From assembly GCA_013390945.1 (NCBI GenBank), contig JACAUC010000023.1, forward strand, positions 1 to 37,600: a stretch of 37,600 nt of DNA, given 5' to 3'. The stretch is from Candidatus Chloroheliaceae bacterium. GTDB lineage: Bacteria > Chloroflexota > Chloroflexia > Chloroheliales > Chloroheliaceae. The translations under genes were made by a program, and so were the position numbers. Each line of letters begins with the position of its first letter. Position 1 is the first letter of the stretch. Positions 37,481-37,600 of this stretch are shown here, one piece after another. The notes beneath the pieces were generated by a model. That model ran no database searches, was not told the origin of the DNA, and saw nothing but the letters and a program-made list of their open reading frames with translations.

Positions 37481-37600
37481 GTAGGAGGGATTTCTAATCC
37501 CGACGTGGTTGCCCAAAATCAGGATTTCTAATCCCGACGTGGTTGCCCAAAATCGGGACTTCTAATCCCGACGTGGTTGCCCAAAATCGGGACTTCTAAT
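37481..37600. repeat. Second tandem array of the dispersed repeat, 34-bp units
   Basis: After GTAGGAGGGA (37481-37490) the 34-bp unit TTCTAATCCCGACGTGGTTG + CCCAAAATCGGGAC repeats from 37492, 37526 and 37560 and is cut by the window end. It uses the same palindrome arm as the array at 1-185 but a different unit length and spacer. Units differ by only a base or two. Confidence 0.92.

Overview
The window looks like a chromosomal stretch from a moderate-GC (by eye a little under 50%) bacterium of the phylum Chloroflexota. Three things point there: a secreted protein ending in two 'YFPETxHNLR...NGGL...YGYP...VQYFERNRFEYHPE' repeats, a membrane protein with a PTPLPTxTP linker, and a deoxyhypusine-synthase-like gene. 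No exact genus can be given from sequence alone. Most genes are ordinary housekeeping or envelope genes. The intergenic DNA is unusual: at least six loci carry a palindromic repeat built on GGAGGGATTTCTAATCCCGATT, and other palindromes sit on or beside gene ends.

Layout. 1-185: tandem array of the repeat. 250-1494: ferritin-like membrane protein, ribosome silencing factor RsfS (apparently with an ATA start codon) and a small membrane protein. 1743-3751: hemE-hemH haem operon and its terminator. 3927-4054: a 128-bp MITE-like element with 12-bp target duplications. 4185-6095: TPR membrane protein with a repetitive Thr/Pro tail cut short by an in-frame stop. 6357-6429: tRNA-Ala(TGC). 6554-8146: N-acyl-D-amino-acid deacylase (minus). 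8486-10806: PrmA-like methyltransferase and an isochorismatase-family hydrolase. 10931-11764: two tandem Fluc/CrcB fluoride channels.

11888-15215 (minus strand) is a four-gene membrane-lipid operon: PlsC-type acyltransferase, CDP-alcohol phosphatidyltransferase, CdsA-type cytidylyltransferase and a methyltransferase. The arrangement recalls the poorly understood enterobacterial ynbABC cluster and is one of the best candidates here for an undescribed pathway. Next come a second methyltransferase (15607-16392), murA (16818-18146), a CYTH protein, a solitary m5C DNA methyltransferase, the deoxyhypusine-synthase-like gene (20148-21230) and the secreted Asp-box/repeat protein (21319-23103).

23161-30691 (minus) is an exopolysaccharide operon read from GT26 (WecG/TagA) through a membrane GT2 with QxxRW, a Wzz-like chain-length protein, a CpsD-like ATPase with an altered Walker A lysine, a 47-residue membrane protein, a GH44 lipoprotein and a GT4. 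A LbH acetyltransferase (31419-31985) lies upstream as its own unit. After an HNH protein and an unknown gene, 33818-36896 is a hisH-hisA-hisF-hisI operon ending in a MazG/HisE-like protein. The HisI has lost the usual DCDxD metal ligands. A single-domain response regulator (minus) and a second tandem array of the dispersed repeat close the window.

All assignments come from reading motifs by eye. No database search was run.
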